The translations under genes were made by a program, and so were the position numbers. A DNA stretch of 64,000 nt, from contig CACMYJ010000004.1 of NCBI GenBank assembly GCA_902617895.1, positions 54,770 through 118,769 on the forward strand, written 5' to 3'. Of this stretch, positions 1 to 7,565 are shown one piece after another. This stretch comes from an uncultured Pelagibacteraceae bacterium. Lineage in GTDB: Bacteria > Pseudomonadota > Alphaproteobacteria > Pelagibacterales > Pelagibacteraceae. Every line of letters begins with the position of its first letter. The stretch's first letter is position 1. Below the pieces are notes generated by a model, which saw nothing but the letters and a program-made list of their open reading frames with translations, was not told where the DNA came from and made no database searches.

Positions 1-681
1 AAAAAAATTGGATTTCCATTAGTTGATAGTGTTGTTAGAAGATCTTTAGTTGCAACTGGAGGAACTGTGCTTGCTTCAAAACTCGCATTAAACTTCGGTA
101 TTGCTTGCAATACTGCCGGCGGCAGTCATCATGCAAACTATGACGAAGGTGCAGGGTTTTGTGTTTTTAATGATGTGGCAGTTGCTGCAAAATATTTAAC
201 ATCAAGAGGTTTAGCGCAAAAAATTTTAATTGTTGATTTAGATGTGCATCAAGGAAATGGAAGCTCAGATATTTTTAAAAATGATAGTAATGTTTTTACT
301 TTCAGTATGCATTCAAAGGTTAATTATCCACCTATAAAATCTACTAGTGATCTAGATGTTGAGCTAGAACAAAATATGGAGGATAACGAATATTTAGATA
401 TTCTTGAAGATAATTTAGAAAATTTAATTAATTATGAGTTTGACTTTGTATTTTATATAGCTGGAGTTGATATTCACAAAAATGATAGATTAGGAAAACT
501 ACATATATCTGACCAAGGTATAGAAAAAAGAGATCAACTAGTCATTAGAAGTTTTTATCAAAAAAAAATACCAATTTGTGGTGTTTTGGGAGGTGGATAT
601 AATAAAGATTTTGATAAACTTATTGAATTACACTCAAGTTTACATAAAAATTGTAAAAAAATTCTTAATGAAAAAAATTAA
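1..681 (+). CDS. Histone deacetylase family protein (5' end outside window)
   Basis: Zinc-dependent deacetylase of the HDAC/acetoin-utilisation/acetylpolyamine amidohydrolase fold, which removes acyl groups from amines. The reading frame is open from base 1, so the gene starts upstream; the GTG at 67 is an internal codon. Visible in the 226-residue fragment are the paired histidines with the loop HHANYDEGAGFCVFND (about residues 43-58), the zinc-ligand stretch DLDVHQGNG (about 79-87) and a later Asp in GVDIHKNDRLGKL, then the glycine-rich GGGYNKDF near the C terminus. These are the core residues of an active family member. The natural substrate cannot be told from sequence; in bacteria acetylpolyamines and other small acylamines are common. 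The 3' end overlaps the msrB start by 14 bp, indicating co-translation. Confidence 0.88.
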   Translation, partial: KKIGFPLVDSVVRRSLVATGGTVLASKLALNFGIACNTAGGSHHANYDEGAGFCVFNDVAVAAKYLTSRGLAQKILIVDLDVHQGNGSSDIFKNDSNVFTFSMHSKVNYPPIKSTSDLDVELEQNMEDNEYLDILEDNLENLINYEFDFVFYIAGVDIHKNDRLGKLHISDQGIEKRDQLVIRSFYQKKIPICGVLGGGYNKDFDKLIELHSSLHKNCKKILNEKN

Positions 682-1042
682 TCCAAATTTATCTAATACA
701 CAGAACAAAATTTTATTTGAAGAGGGCACTGAGCCACCAGGATCAAGTGAATTAAATAATGAAAAAAGAGAAGGTTCCTATCACTGTGCTAACTGTGGAG
801 TAAAATTATTTGAGTCTAATGCTAAATACGAAAGTGGATCAGGCTGGCCTTCATTTTACGAGTCTTTACCTGATGCGTTTGAAACTACAACTGATTATCA
901 TATTGGTTATGCTAGAACCGAGTATCATTGTAAGAACTGCGGAGGTCATCATGGCCATATATTTGATGATGGCCCACAACCTACAGGGAAGAGATATTGC
1001 AACAATGGAGTATGTCTAATTTTCAAGCAAAAAAATGTATAG
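668..1042 (+). CDS. msrB: Peptide-methionine (R)-S-oxide reductase MsrB
   Basis: Reduces the R epimer of methionine sulfoxide in oxidised proteins using thioredoxin. At 124 residues it has the usual MsrB length. Four zinc cysteines are present as CANC (Cys40, Cys43) and CKNC (Cys88, Cys91), with GSGWPSFY at 57-64, HHGH at 94-97 and the catalytic cysteine in RYCNNG (Cys111). The frame is open back to 578, but the ATG at 668 gives a normal N terminus (MKKINPNLS), and an upstream start would overlap the HDAC gene by about 100 bp, so 668 is preferred. No clear Shine-Dalgarno is seen, fitting translational coupling to the preceding gene. A separate MsrA lies at 51542 in this window. Confidence 0.95.
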   Translation: MKKINPNLSNTQNKILFEEGTEPPGSSELNNEKREGSYHCANCGVKLFESNAKYESGSGWPSFYESLPDAFETTTDYHIGYARTEYHCKNCGGHHGHIFDDGPQPTGKRYCNNGVCLIFKQKNV

Positions 1043-1088
1043 TTAAAAAAAACTTGTCCAAAATGGGTTTATTTTGTAAAAAGTTTTT

Positions 1089-1925
1089 ATGAAGAAGTTT
1101 TTAATTTTTTTGACGGTTATGCTATTTGCGACTGGATTAAAAGCCGATGTTTCAGAAAATATTTCAGCGTATTTATCCAATCTTGTCCCAGGTGAGGGTG
1201 ATACAGAAGTAAGTATTGATTTACGTGAGAACTATAAACCTGATTACAGTATTCTTGCTGTTAGAGAAATTGAAAAAACAGATAATGGAAATTATTTTAC
1301 TCAACTTTCATTATTCAATACTGAAAAAGATAATGATGAAAGAATAGTTGCAAATTTAGGAATTGGTAAAAGAATTTTAAGCGAAGATAAAACATTGCTT
1401 ACAGGATTTAATGCTTTTATTGATTATGACGATAACGACAACGCAAGAACAAGTATAGGATTTGAAATGAGAAGTGCAGTCCTAGAATTAACATATAACA
1501 AATACATCAGACTAGATGATGGAGATAAAGAAAAAGTTTTAGATGGATATGATCTAAGACTAGACTCTCAAATACCATATATGCACTGGGCAAAAGTATT
1601 TGTTAATTCATATGAATGGGATGGAAGAGATAGAGCCGATATTAAAGGTAGGCAGATTGGATCAGATCTTACATTATCTCCTAGTTTACAATTTGAGTTT
1701 TCTCATGATGACAAAGATTTATCAGGATTAGAAGATGAATGGTCAGCGCAGTTAACTTTTGTGCATCCTCCTAGAAAAGGACCATCATTACAAGACGGTT
1801 TGTTGAGTACCTCAGCCTTTAGTGAAAGTAGAGATATGTCTGACAGTCTACTTACAAAAGTTAAGAGAGATAACAAAATTTTTGTAGAATTTTCTGGAAA
1901 AACAACCATATCGAGGGCTGATTAA
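1089..1925 (+). CDS. Standalone inverse-autotransporter beta-domain outer-membrane protein
   Basis: Predicted outer-membrane beta-barrel related to the translocator domain of intimin and invasin (IAT_beta family). Residues 1-19 form a signal peptide (MKKFLIFLTVMLFATGLKA). Residues about 65-205 follow the family pattern: YFTQLSLFNT (69-78), ANLGIGKRIL (88-97), LLTGFNAFIDYD (103-114), RTSIGFEMRS (120-129), LDGYDLRLD (151-159) and a later LTLSPSLQFEFSHD strand. Classical members carry Ig-like or lectin passenger domains after the barrel; here only about 50 hydrophilic residues follow, so no passenger is encoded in the same chain. A secreted protein starts 2 bp downstream and is a candidate partner. 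The fold call is by motif recall; barrel function (adhesion, export or porin) is unknown. Confidence 0.75.
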   Translation: MKKFLIFLTVMLFATGLKADVSENISAYLSNLVPGEGDTEVSIDLRENYKPDYSILAVREIEKTDNGNYFTQLSLFNTEKDNDERIVANLGIGKRILSEDKTLLTGFNAFIDYDDNDNARTSIGFEMRSAVLELTYNKYIRLDDGDKEKVLDGYDLRLDSQIPYMHWAKVFVNSYEWDGRDRADIKGRQIGSDLTLSPSLQFEFSHDDKDLSGLEDEWSAQLTFVHPPRKGPSLQDGLLSTSAFSESRDMSDSLLTKVKRDNKIFVEFSGKTTISRAD

Positions 1926-1927
1926 TA

Positions 1928-2686
1928 ATGTTTAAAATTTTTAAATATATAATAACTTTATCGTTGATAGGTTTTCATTACAGCTCTTTACAAGCAGCAA
2001 ATTTTACTCCAAGCACATACATTGTAACGATCCAACAAGTAGAAATGTGTACAGGTACAGATGGTTCAGGTTCATGCGAAAATGCAAAAATAGTTGGAAA
2101 CGCAACAGAAGAAATGGATATTGCAAGTGTTGATATATTGGAAGTGGTGTCTGAATATGGTTCTACGGCTATTTTAGAAGTTGGAACTACTTATACACAT
2201 ATGAAAACAACCATGTTACGAACTATTCAAATGACAGGCACTGCAGATGTTGGAGGCGTAACTTGTAATACAGCAGCAGTCACAGATGATAATTATGCAG
2301 GAACTGAAGCCGATCAAAAATATTCTCATATTCCTGTAATAAATAATGGTCAAACTATGGCTCTCACTGAAGTTAGAATGCAAAATGAATCTGTAACAAA
2401 ATGCTTAAACGACGATTGTACCACAACTGAAACAGATAGTTCATGGATGAGTTATGGAGCAAAAGATCAAGGAGCTTTATATGCAATACATAATGCTATA
2501 TCAGGAGACTCTATGATACTAATTCATGCATTAACAAAACCTTGGACAGTAACATTAGATACGCCAACATTAGATATGGCTTTTGGTACAGAAAATGTAG
2601 GGCAGGTGTTTGCAATAGATACGGGCGGAACGAAATATTGTAGATTTGATGCATTAGAGCCAACAGTGTCAATTACGATTGAATAA
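1928..2686 (+). CDS. Secreted hypothetical protein, partner of the beta-domain protein
   Basis: I do not recognise the family. A signal peptide is clear (about residues 1-24, ending SSLQAA). The mature part of about 228 residues is rich in Thr, Ser and Asp, low in Lys/Arg, and has several cysteines (for example Cys41 and Cys50 near the N terminus, a CLNDDC motif in the middle and YCRFD near the end), suggesting disulfides and an extracytoplasmic location. Hydrophobic/polar alternation suggests a beta-rich fold. It starts 2 bp after the beta-domain gene, so the two form one transcription unit. It may be a surface-exposed passenger or a periplasmic accessory supplied in trans; that is inference from position only. 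Confidence 0.6.
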   Translation: MFKIFKYIITLSLIGFHYSSLQAANFTPSTYIVTIQQVEMCTGTDGSGSCENAKIVGNATEEMDIASVDILEVVSEYGSTAILEVGTTYTHMKTTMLRTIQMTGTADVGGVTCNTAAVTDDNYAGTEADQKYSHIPVINNGQTMALTEVRMQNESVTKCLNDDCTTTETDSSWMSYGAKDQGALYAIHNAISGDSMILIHALTKPWTVTLDTPTLDMAFGTENVGQVFAIDTGGTKYCRFDALEPTVSITIE

Positions 2687-2724
2687 AAAAATATTTTTTC
2701 TCTCATTTTTCTAGTTTAATATCT

Positions 2725-2730
2725 TATAAT
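2725..2730 (+). promoter_or_regulatory. Candidate -10 box for a near-leaderless DUF1479 transcript
   Basis: A perfect TATAAT ends 5 bases before the ATG at 2736 in a 49-bp gap after the secreted protein gene. A normal -10 to +1 distance would place the transcript start at or within a base or two of the start codon. No Shine-Dalgarno is present between them. No convincing -35 box is seen. In such AT-rich DNA a chance match is possible. Confidence 0.35.
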
Positions 2731-2735
2731 TAGAT

Positions 2736-3959
2736 ATGGACAAAATTATTCAAGTAAAAGAAATTTTAAGAAAAAAATCTAAAAACTATAATAATAATTT
2801 TCAAAATATTGAAGATTTTATAAAAAAAGAAATTTATGAAATTAAAAAATTAAAACAAAATTCAGAGAATATTATCCCTGAAATTAGCTTTGATAAATTA
2901 TCTAATGACACCCATTCTATTGTAAAATTAATTAAAAAAAGAGGCTGTGTAATTATTAGAGATGTCTTTGATGATAATAGAGTATTGGAATTAGATAAAA
3001 GTCTAGAAAATTATATAATTCAAAATAATTATTATGAACACCAAAAGAAAAAAGTGGGACTTGATAATTATTTTAGCGATTTGAAATCGGGAAAGCCACA
3101 AATATATGGATTATACTGGTCTAATTCACAATCTGAGATAAGACATTCTGAGGAAATGCAAACAGTAAAGGCTTTTCTCAATAATTTGTGGATCTATGAA
3201 AATGATGAATATAAAGTTTTTGATCCTAATCGAGAGCTTTGTTACGCAGATAGAGTTCGAAGAAGAGAACCTGGTGACAATAGTTTGGGATTATCTCCTC
3301 ATTGTGATGCAGGATCTGTAGAAAGATGGACAGATCCCTCATATCAAATAATTTATAATAATATTTTTTCAGACAATTTTAATAATTATGACCCATTTAA
3401 TGCAAAATATAGAGATAGAACTATTGAATTCGAGTCACCTGCGGTGGCGCATGTATTTAGAACATTTCAAGGATGGACTGCTTTAACAGAACAAGGCCCT
3501 AAAGATGGAACATTACAGTTGATTCCAATTGCAAAAGCAATGGCATATGTTTTAACCAGAGCATTGTTAGATGATGTTCCAGAAAATGAACTCTGTGGTT
3601 CAAAAGTTGGAAAAGCTTTATCGGTAAATGAAACTTATCATAGCTTACTTTTAGAAGGATTGATTTCAATTCCTAAAATGTATCCAGGGGATACAATTTG
3701 GTGGCACCCTGATGTTATTCATGCGGTTGAAGACATACATTTAGGAAAAAATTATTCTAATGTTATTTATGTAGGATCAACTCCATATTGTAAAAAAAAT
3801 CTAGATTATATTAAAAATCAATCAAAAAAGTTTTTAGATGGAAAAAGTCCACCAGATTTTGCAGCAGAAGACTTTGAAGTTAATTATAAAGGAAGGGTAA
3901 CTGAAAAAGATTTAAGTCTTCTTGCAAAAAAACAGTTAGGCCTAATTGATTGGAATTAA
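2736..3959 (+). CDS. DUF1479 (YbiU-like) Fe(II)/2OG oxygenase-superfamily protein
   Basis: Member of the DUF1479 family, whose E. coli representative is YbiU; it has the double-stranded beta-helix of Fe(II)/2-oxoglutarate oxygenases but no established substrate. The 407-residue length fits. An N-terminal helical region (1-60) precedes KRGCVIIRDVF (68-78). The iron-binding HxD is visible as SPHCDAGSVERW (His189, Asp191), and the distal histidine is in WWHPDVIHAVED (His329 probable). The family block GTLQLIPIAKAMAYVLTRALL (258 onward) and a C-terminal KSPPDFAAEDFE also fit. It ends 2 bp before the convergent glutaredoxin gene. Enzymatic function remains unassigned. Confidence 0.85.
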   Translation: MDKIIQVKEILRKKSKNYNNNFQNIEDFIKKEIYEIKKLKQNSENIIPEISFDKLSNDTHSIVKLIKKRGCVIIRDVFDDNRVLELDKSLENYIIQNNYYEHQKKKVGLDNYFSDLKSGKPQIYGLYWSNSQSEIRHSEEMQTVKAFLNNLWIYENDEYKVFDPNRELCYADRVRRREPGDNSLGLSPHCDAGSVERWTDPSYQIIYNNIFSDNFNNYDPFNAKYRDRTIEFESPAVAHVFRTFQGWTALTEQGPKDGTLQLIPIAKAMAYVLTRALLDDVPENELCGSKVGKALSVNETYHSLLLEGLISIPKMYPGDTIWWHPDVIHAVEDIHLGKNYSNVIYVGSTPYCKKNLDYIKNQSKKFLDGKSPPDFAAEDFEVNYKGRVTEKDLSLLAKKQLGLIDWN

Positions 3960-3961
3960 AT

Positions 3962-4216
3962 TTACTTTAACGATGCTTCTAATGTACCATTTTTTTCAAG
4001 TTCTCTTAGTTCTTGATAACCACCAATATGCTCATCGTTAAAAAAGATTTGTGGAATTGTTCTTTTCCCGTTTGCTTTTTTAATCATTTCATCCCTTAAT
4101 TCTGGTCCTGTAGATACATCAATCACTTTATATTCAAGATTATTTCTACTTAATAATCTTTTCGCTGCATCACAAAAAGCACACATTGGTCCTGAATACA
4201 TAATAATATTTTTCAT
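3962..4216 (-). CDS. grxC: Glutaredoxin, GrxC type
   Basis: Small thiol-disulfide oxidoreductase that reduces protein disulfides with glutathione. The 84-residue protein begins MKNIIMYSG and carries the active site CAFC at residues 12-15, the cis-proline motif RTIPQIFFND and the glutathione-binding GGYQELREL. The usual dithiol motif is CPYC; here Pro-Tyr is replaced by Ala-Phe, a tolerated variant. It sits downstream of the DUF2805 gene on the same strand with a 28-bp gap and faces the DUF1479 gene tail to tail. Confidence 0.93.
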   Translation of the reverse strand: MKNIIMYSGPMCAFCDAAKRLLSRNNLEYKVIDVSTGPELRDEMIKKANGKRTIPQIFFNDEHIGGYQELRELEKNGTLEASLK

Positions 4217-4244
4217 ACTTTAGATATAATTATATTTTATAAAT

Positions 4245-4544
4245 TTACCAGTTAAGAATTTCATTTTTCTTTATTTTTACTCTTATTTGTTTTCTTGAAT
4301 ATTCAAATTTTTTTCTATGCTTAATACTTTGTGAATTTACTCTTTTTCTCCATAATCTAAAAGATGAAGGTTTAAGACTTCTTCTCATTATCTTAATTAC
4401 ATCAGATTCAGTTTTGCCTGTTTTTTTTTCTATCTCCTCAAATGTTATTCGATCAGCCCAAGCTGCCCAGATAACCCAGTCTGGACTTCCTGGTTTTGGC
4501 TCAGGATTTTTGACTTTGGTTGTAGGCCTGTGACTTTTTTTCAT
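4245..4544 (-). CDS. DUF2805 / TIGR03643 family small protein
   Basis: Short basic protein (99 residues) of a widely conserved but uncharacterised family. The signature is seen as PDWVIWAAWADRITFEEI (residues about 20-37) followed by KKTGKTESDVIKIMRRSLKPSS and FRLWRKRV. The central part reads like a helix-turn-helix (recognition of an EKKTG-type turn), and the C terminus is strongly basic, so nucleic-acid binding is plausible; that is inference. It is divergent from the LysE exporter at 4665 across a 120-bp region containing a large inverted repeat, and cotranscribed with grxC. Confidence 0.8.
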   Translation of the reverse strand: MKKSHRPTTKVKNPEPKPGSPDWVIWAAWADRITFEEIEKKTGKTESDVIKIMRRSLKPSSFRLWRKRVNSQSIKHRKKFEYSRKQIRVKIKKNEILNW

Positions 4545-4610
4545 AGATTTTTCAGCAAAACTCTAAATAAATTTTAATGCAAATTTTAATGCCTATGATA
4601 TTATCACTTT

Positions 4611-4662
4611 TAGATAGTCCTATCTAGCCATCTTTAGCTCCCGGTTTTTTAGGACTATCCTA
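4611..4662. promoter_or_regulatory. Inverted-repeat leader/operator upstream of LysE exporter
   Basis: In the 120-bp divergent gap, GATAGTCCTA (4613-4622) is perfectly complementary to TAGGACTATC (4650-4659), with a 27-base loop. Each arm is also self-complementary: TAGATA-GTCC-TATCTA at 4611-4626 and TAGGA-CTA-TCCTA at 4650-4662. As RNA, the long hairpin and the two local hairpins are mutually exclusive, and the only purine-rich ribosome-binding candidate (AGGA, 4651-4654) lies in the right arm, 10 bases before the ATG at 4665. As DNA, the arms could be two copies of an operator. Either role would control the exporter; I cannot decide between them. Confidence 0.5.
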
Positions 4663-4664
4663 AA

Positions 4665-5279
4665 ATGCTCCCATTAAACTATTTCCTTTTTCTACAAATT
4701 ATTCTCTTTATGTTTATTACTCCTGGAACACCAAGGATTGTAATCATTTCATATTCAATGAATTATGGAGTAAAGAAATGTGTATGGACAGCATTAGGAG
4801 ATGTTACTGCAAATATTATTCAAGCAACTCTTGTTATATTTGTTATTGGCTCATTTATTTCTGATAACCCTAAGTTGCTTAATACAATTAAGTGGATAGG
4901 AATAATTTATATTCTATATCTTGCTTATGATATTTATAAATCTCGACCAAAAAGTATAAACTCTGATAAAAAATCAGAAAAAACTTTTTTATCTTTTTAT
5001 AAAGATGGTTTTTTAGTTGCTGGAACAAGCCCTAAAGCTTGGATGTTTTTTCCTTTTATTTTTCCACAATTTATTGATTTCAACTCTAATTATGTTGCTC
5101 AATTCATTATTTTAATAACTACATATGTAATTTTAGATTTTTTATCTTTAATCGGTTACGCCATTCTAGCAAATAAAATGATTACCTGGGTTAAAGCTAA
5201 TGCAAAGATTATAAACACAATTTCTGCGTGCGTTTTAATTGTAATTGCAGCAATAATTGCATTTATGCAACAATATTAG
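4665..5279 (+). CDS. LysE/RhtB family amino-acid exporter
   Basis: Inner-membrane exporter of the LysE/RhtB family, which lowers toxic or surplus intracellular amino acids. The 204-residue protein has about six hydrophobic segments, the N-terminal family motif as TPGTPRIVIISYSMNYG (about residues 18-34, with TPGTP instead of the more usual TPGPN) and a middle loop SFYKDGFLVAGTSPKAWMFF, matching the G...NPK(A/x) region. It lies directly upstream of a complete branched-chain-type ABC importer on the same strand. The start codon is tied to the inverted repeat at 4611-4662. Substrate not determinable from sequence. Confidence 0.85.
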   Translation: MLPLNYFLFLQIILFMFITPGTPRIVIISYSMNYGVKKCVWTALGDVTANIIQATLVIFVIGSFISDNPKLLNTIKWIGIIYILYLAYDIYKSRPKSINSDKKSEKTFLSFYKDGFLVAGTSPKAWMFFPFIFPQFIDFNSNYVAQFIILITTYVILDFLSLIGYAILANKMITWVKANAKIINTISACVLIVIAAIIAFMQQY

Positions 5280-5360
5280 TCTTTAATGCGATACTACTGT
5301 TACTTGCAAAAAAATTAATTTCTTAGTTTAATAAGGTTTAAATTAATTAATTAATAATAA

Positions 5361-5368
5361 AGAGGAGA
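5361..5368 (+). promoter_or_regulatory. Strong Shine-Dalgarno of the SBP gene
   Basis: AGAGGAGA ends 3 bases before the ATG at 5372 after a leader rich in TTAATTAA repeats. It fixes the start of the substrate-binding-protein gene. Similar strong sites precede the other periplasmic binding protein genes at 19093, 41580 and 59827 but few other genes in the window. Confidence 0.7.
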
Positions 5369-5371
5369 TAA

Positions 5372-6610
5372 ATGAAAATTAAAAACATTATAATTACATT
5401 TGTTTCTGCAATAGCAATTTTATTTTCAACTTCAGTTGTTTCTTTAGCAAAAGTTGTTGGAGATAAAATTATTTTAGGTGCTGCAATTTCTTTAACTGGA
5501 AAATATTCATCTAATGGAGTTCATACTCAAAATGGTTACAATATGGCCGTTGACAGAATTAACGACATGGGTGGTATTAAAGTTGGAGGAAAAACTTATA
5601 AGTTTGATATTATCTATTATGATGATGAGTCAAATCCTAAAAGAGCAGCGCAACTTGCAGAAAGATTAATTTCACAAGATGGTGTTGAGTTTATGCTTGG
5701 ACCTTACAGTTCAGGATTAACTAAAGCGATTGCACCTGTAACAGAGAAATATGGTGTTCCAATGGTTGAAGCTAATGGTGCATCAAGATCTTTGTTTACA
5801 AAAGGTTATAAATATTTATTCGCAGTGCTTGCCCCAGCGAACTTATATTTAGATGTTGCGATTGAAACAGCTGTGGAGTTAAACGGTGGAAAAGGCGTAA
5901 GAATAGCACAAGCTTTTGAGCAAGATGCATTCTCACAAGACGTTAGATTAGGTATTTTAGATGCTGCAGAGAGAACTGGATCTAAAATTATAATCGATGA
6001 TAAACTTCCAAAAGAGCTAAACGACATGGCTGCAACTTTAGCAAAAGTTAAAGCTGTTAAACCAGATGTTTTAGTTGTATCTGGACACACAAAAGGTGCA
6101 TTAACGGCTATTAGACAAATTGCTGAAATGAAAGTTGACGTTCCAATGTTAGCAATGACACACTGTGATGCTGCTAAATTATCTAAGCAACATGGTAAGA
6201 ACTCACAGTACGCTTTATGTGCATCTCAATGGCATAAAACATTAACTTATAAAGATGATTTCTTCAAAGATGGCATGACATACGCTGCAGACTTTGAAAA
6301 ATTATTTGGTTATGATCCGCCATATCAATCAGCAGAGTCTTCAGCTGCTTTGTTAGTTTTTAAAGATGCATTTGAAAGAGCAAATTCTTTTGATCAAAAG
6401 AAAGTAAGAGATGCACTTGCTGATACTAATATGCAAACATTCTATGGAAATATCAAATTTGCAGAAGGTGGTCAAAATGTTGACAAACCAATGGTATTGT
6501 TCCAAGTTATGTGTGACGATGCAGGAAAATGTGAAAATAAAGTTGTAGCTCCATTAAAATGGGCTTCAGCAGAATTAATTCACCCAATTCCTAAGTGGTC
6601 TGAAAGATAA
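5372..6610 (+). CDS. livJ: Branched-chain amino-acid-type ABC substrate-binding protein (system 1)
   Basis: Periplasmic binding protein of the LivJ/LivK type (peripla_BP_6 fold) that hands its ligand to the LivHM permease. It has a cleavable signal (about residues 1-26, ending VVSLAKV), then the family start KIILGAAISLTGKYSSNG and the block YDDESNPKRAAQLAERLI, then GPYSSGLTKA. At 412 residues it is normal length. A strong Shine-Dalgarno and a rho-independent terminator just after the stop suggest it is made in excess over the downstream permease genes, as is usual for binding proteins. Exact ligand is unknown; branched-chain amino acids, amides or other amino acids are possible. Gene symbol is by family only. 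Confidence 0.85.
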   Translation: MKIKNIIITFVSAIAILFSTSVVSLAKVVGDKIILGAAISLTGKYSSNGVHTQNGYNMAVDRINDMGGIKVGGKTYKFDIIYYDDESNPKRAAQLAERLISQDGVEFMLGPYSSGLTKAIAPVTEKYGVPMVEANGASRSLFTKGYKYLFAVLAPANLYLDVAIETAVELNGGKGVRIAQAFEQDAFSQDVRLGILDAAERTGSKIIIDDKLPKELNDMAATLAKVKAVKPDVLVVSGHTKGALTAIRQIAEMKVDVPMLAMTHCDAAKLSKQHGKNSQYALCASQWHKTLTYKDDFFKDGMTYAADFEKLFGYDPPYQSAESSAALLVFKDAFERANSFDQKKVRDALADTNMQTFYGNIKFAEGGQNVDKPMVLFQVMCDDAGKCENKVVAPLKWASAELIHPIPKWSER

Positions 6611-6624
6611 TTAAAAATAATGTT

Positions 6625-6652
6625 AGCCCCCTAGTAATAGGGGGCTTTTTTT
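6625..6652 (+). terminator. Rho-independent terminator / attenuator after SBP gene
   Basis: AGCCCCCTA (6625-6633) pairs with TAGGGGGCT (6638-6646) around a 4-base loop and is followed by a run of T. The GC-rich stem stands out in this AT-rich DNA. It lies 14 bases after the SBP stop and 20 bases before the LivH start, so it probably lets only part of the transcription enter the permease genes. Confidence 0.88.
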
Positions 6653-6671
6653 TATATAGCATTTAGAAATT

Positions 6672-7565
6672 ATGGATTTTTTAATTTTCCAAGTTCCGAT
6701 GTTAACTTTACAAGCTGTACTAGATGGTTTGTTACTTGGAGTTTTATTTGCTTTAATCGCCTACGGAATGGCTCTCCAGTGGGGAGTAATGAATATTATT
6801 AACATTGCGCAAGGTGATTTAGTTATATTAGGAGGATACATTGCATACTTTATGTATCTGTATGGAATTCATCCAGCGTGGGGAGTAATAGTTTCACCAA
6901 TAATAATGTATTTTGTTGGAGTTATTATTTACAAATTAGTTATTAACAAAGTTGTTGATAGAGACTTATTCATTTCGATTTTAGCAACGTTTGGAATAAG
7001 CATTTTATTTATGCAATTAATGAATTTTGCATTTGGTGCAGATGTAGTTCTTGCAAACTCTGGATATGGAACAACGATGTTGTTTGATAATTCAGTTACA
7101 TTGCCAAATTCAAAGATTTTTTCAGCATTTATAAGTATTGTTTTTGCTATCGGACTTGTGATTTATATGAAAAAATCAAAGCTTGGAAGGGCTATTAGAG
7201 CTACAGCTCAAAATGCTAGAGCCGCAAAAATATTAGGCGTAGATACTGAAAAAGTTTATGCAGCAACTTTTGGAATAAATGCTGCTCTTTGTGGAGTAGC
7301 TGGAGCACTTATTTCTATTACATTTACTATACACCCTTATATGGGCTTACCTTACACAATTAGATCTTTTATGATTGTAATTGTTGCTGGACTTGGAAAT
7401 TTACCTGGTGTTGCAATGTCAGGTATGGGACTGGGTGTATTTGAGGAGTTTGCAGATTATATTTTAGGAACAGAATTTAGAATTGGATCAGTATTTTTAC
7501 TATTGGTTTTAATACTTGTTTATAGAAGATTTAAACTTTCAAGAAAAAGAGAATATCTAAAATAA
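6672..7565 (+). CDS. livH: Branched-chain-type ABC permease LivH (system 1)
   Basis: One of the two inner-membrane channel subunits of the Liv-type importer. The 297-residue protein has about eight hydrophobic segments, the family motif LLGVLFALIAYGMALQWGVMNIINIAQGDLVILGGY (residues about 20-55, given here as its well-known GL.YGLxxxGLxxxxGxxxxxNxAhG pattern) and the cytoplasmic ATPase-contact region RAIRATAQNARAAKILGVD. The stop codon overlaps the start of LivM by 1 bp. It follows the SBP gene across the terminator at 6625. Confidence 0.92.
   Translation: MDFLIFQVPMLTLQAVLDGLLLGVLFALIAYGMALQWGVMNIINIAQGDLVILGGYIAYFMYLYGIHPAWGVIVSPIIMYFVGVIIYKLVINKVVDRDLFISILATFGISILFMQLMNFAFGADVVLANSGYGTTMLFDNSVTLPNSKIFSAFISIVFAIGLVIYMKKSKLGRAIRATAQNARAAKILGVDTEKVYAATFGINAALCGVAGALISITFTIHPYMGLPYTIRSFMIVIVAGLGNLPGVAMSGMGLGVFEEFADYILGTEFRIGSVFLLLVLILVYRRFKLSRKREYLK

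Noticed and set aside
578..667. Upstream extension of the MsrB reading frame
   Set aside because: It lies within the HDAC-family gene in another frame; the ATG at 668 gives the normal MsrB N terminus.
5341..5360. AATTAATTAATTAATAATAA run upstream of the SBP gene as a repeat element
   Set aside because: Short low-complexity run expected in AT-rich leaders; not a mobile or CRISPR repeat.
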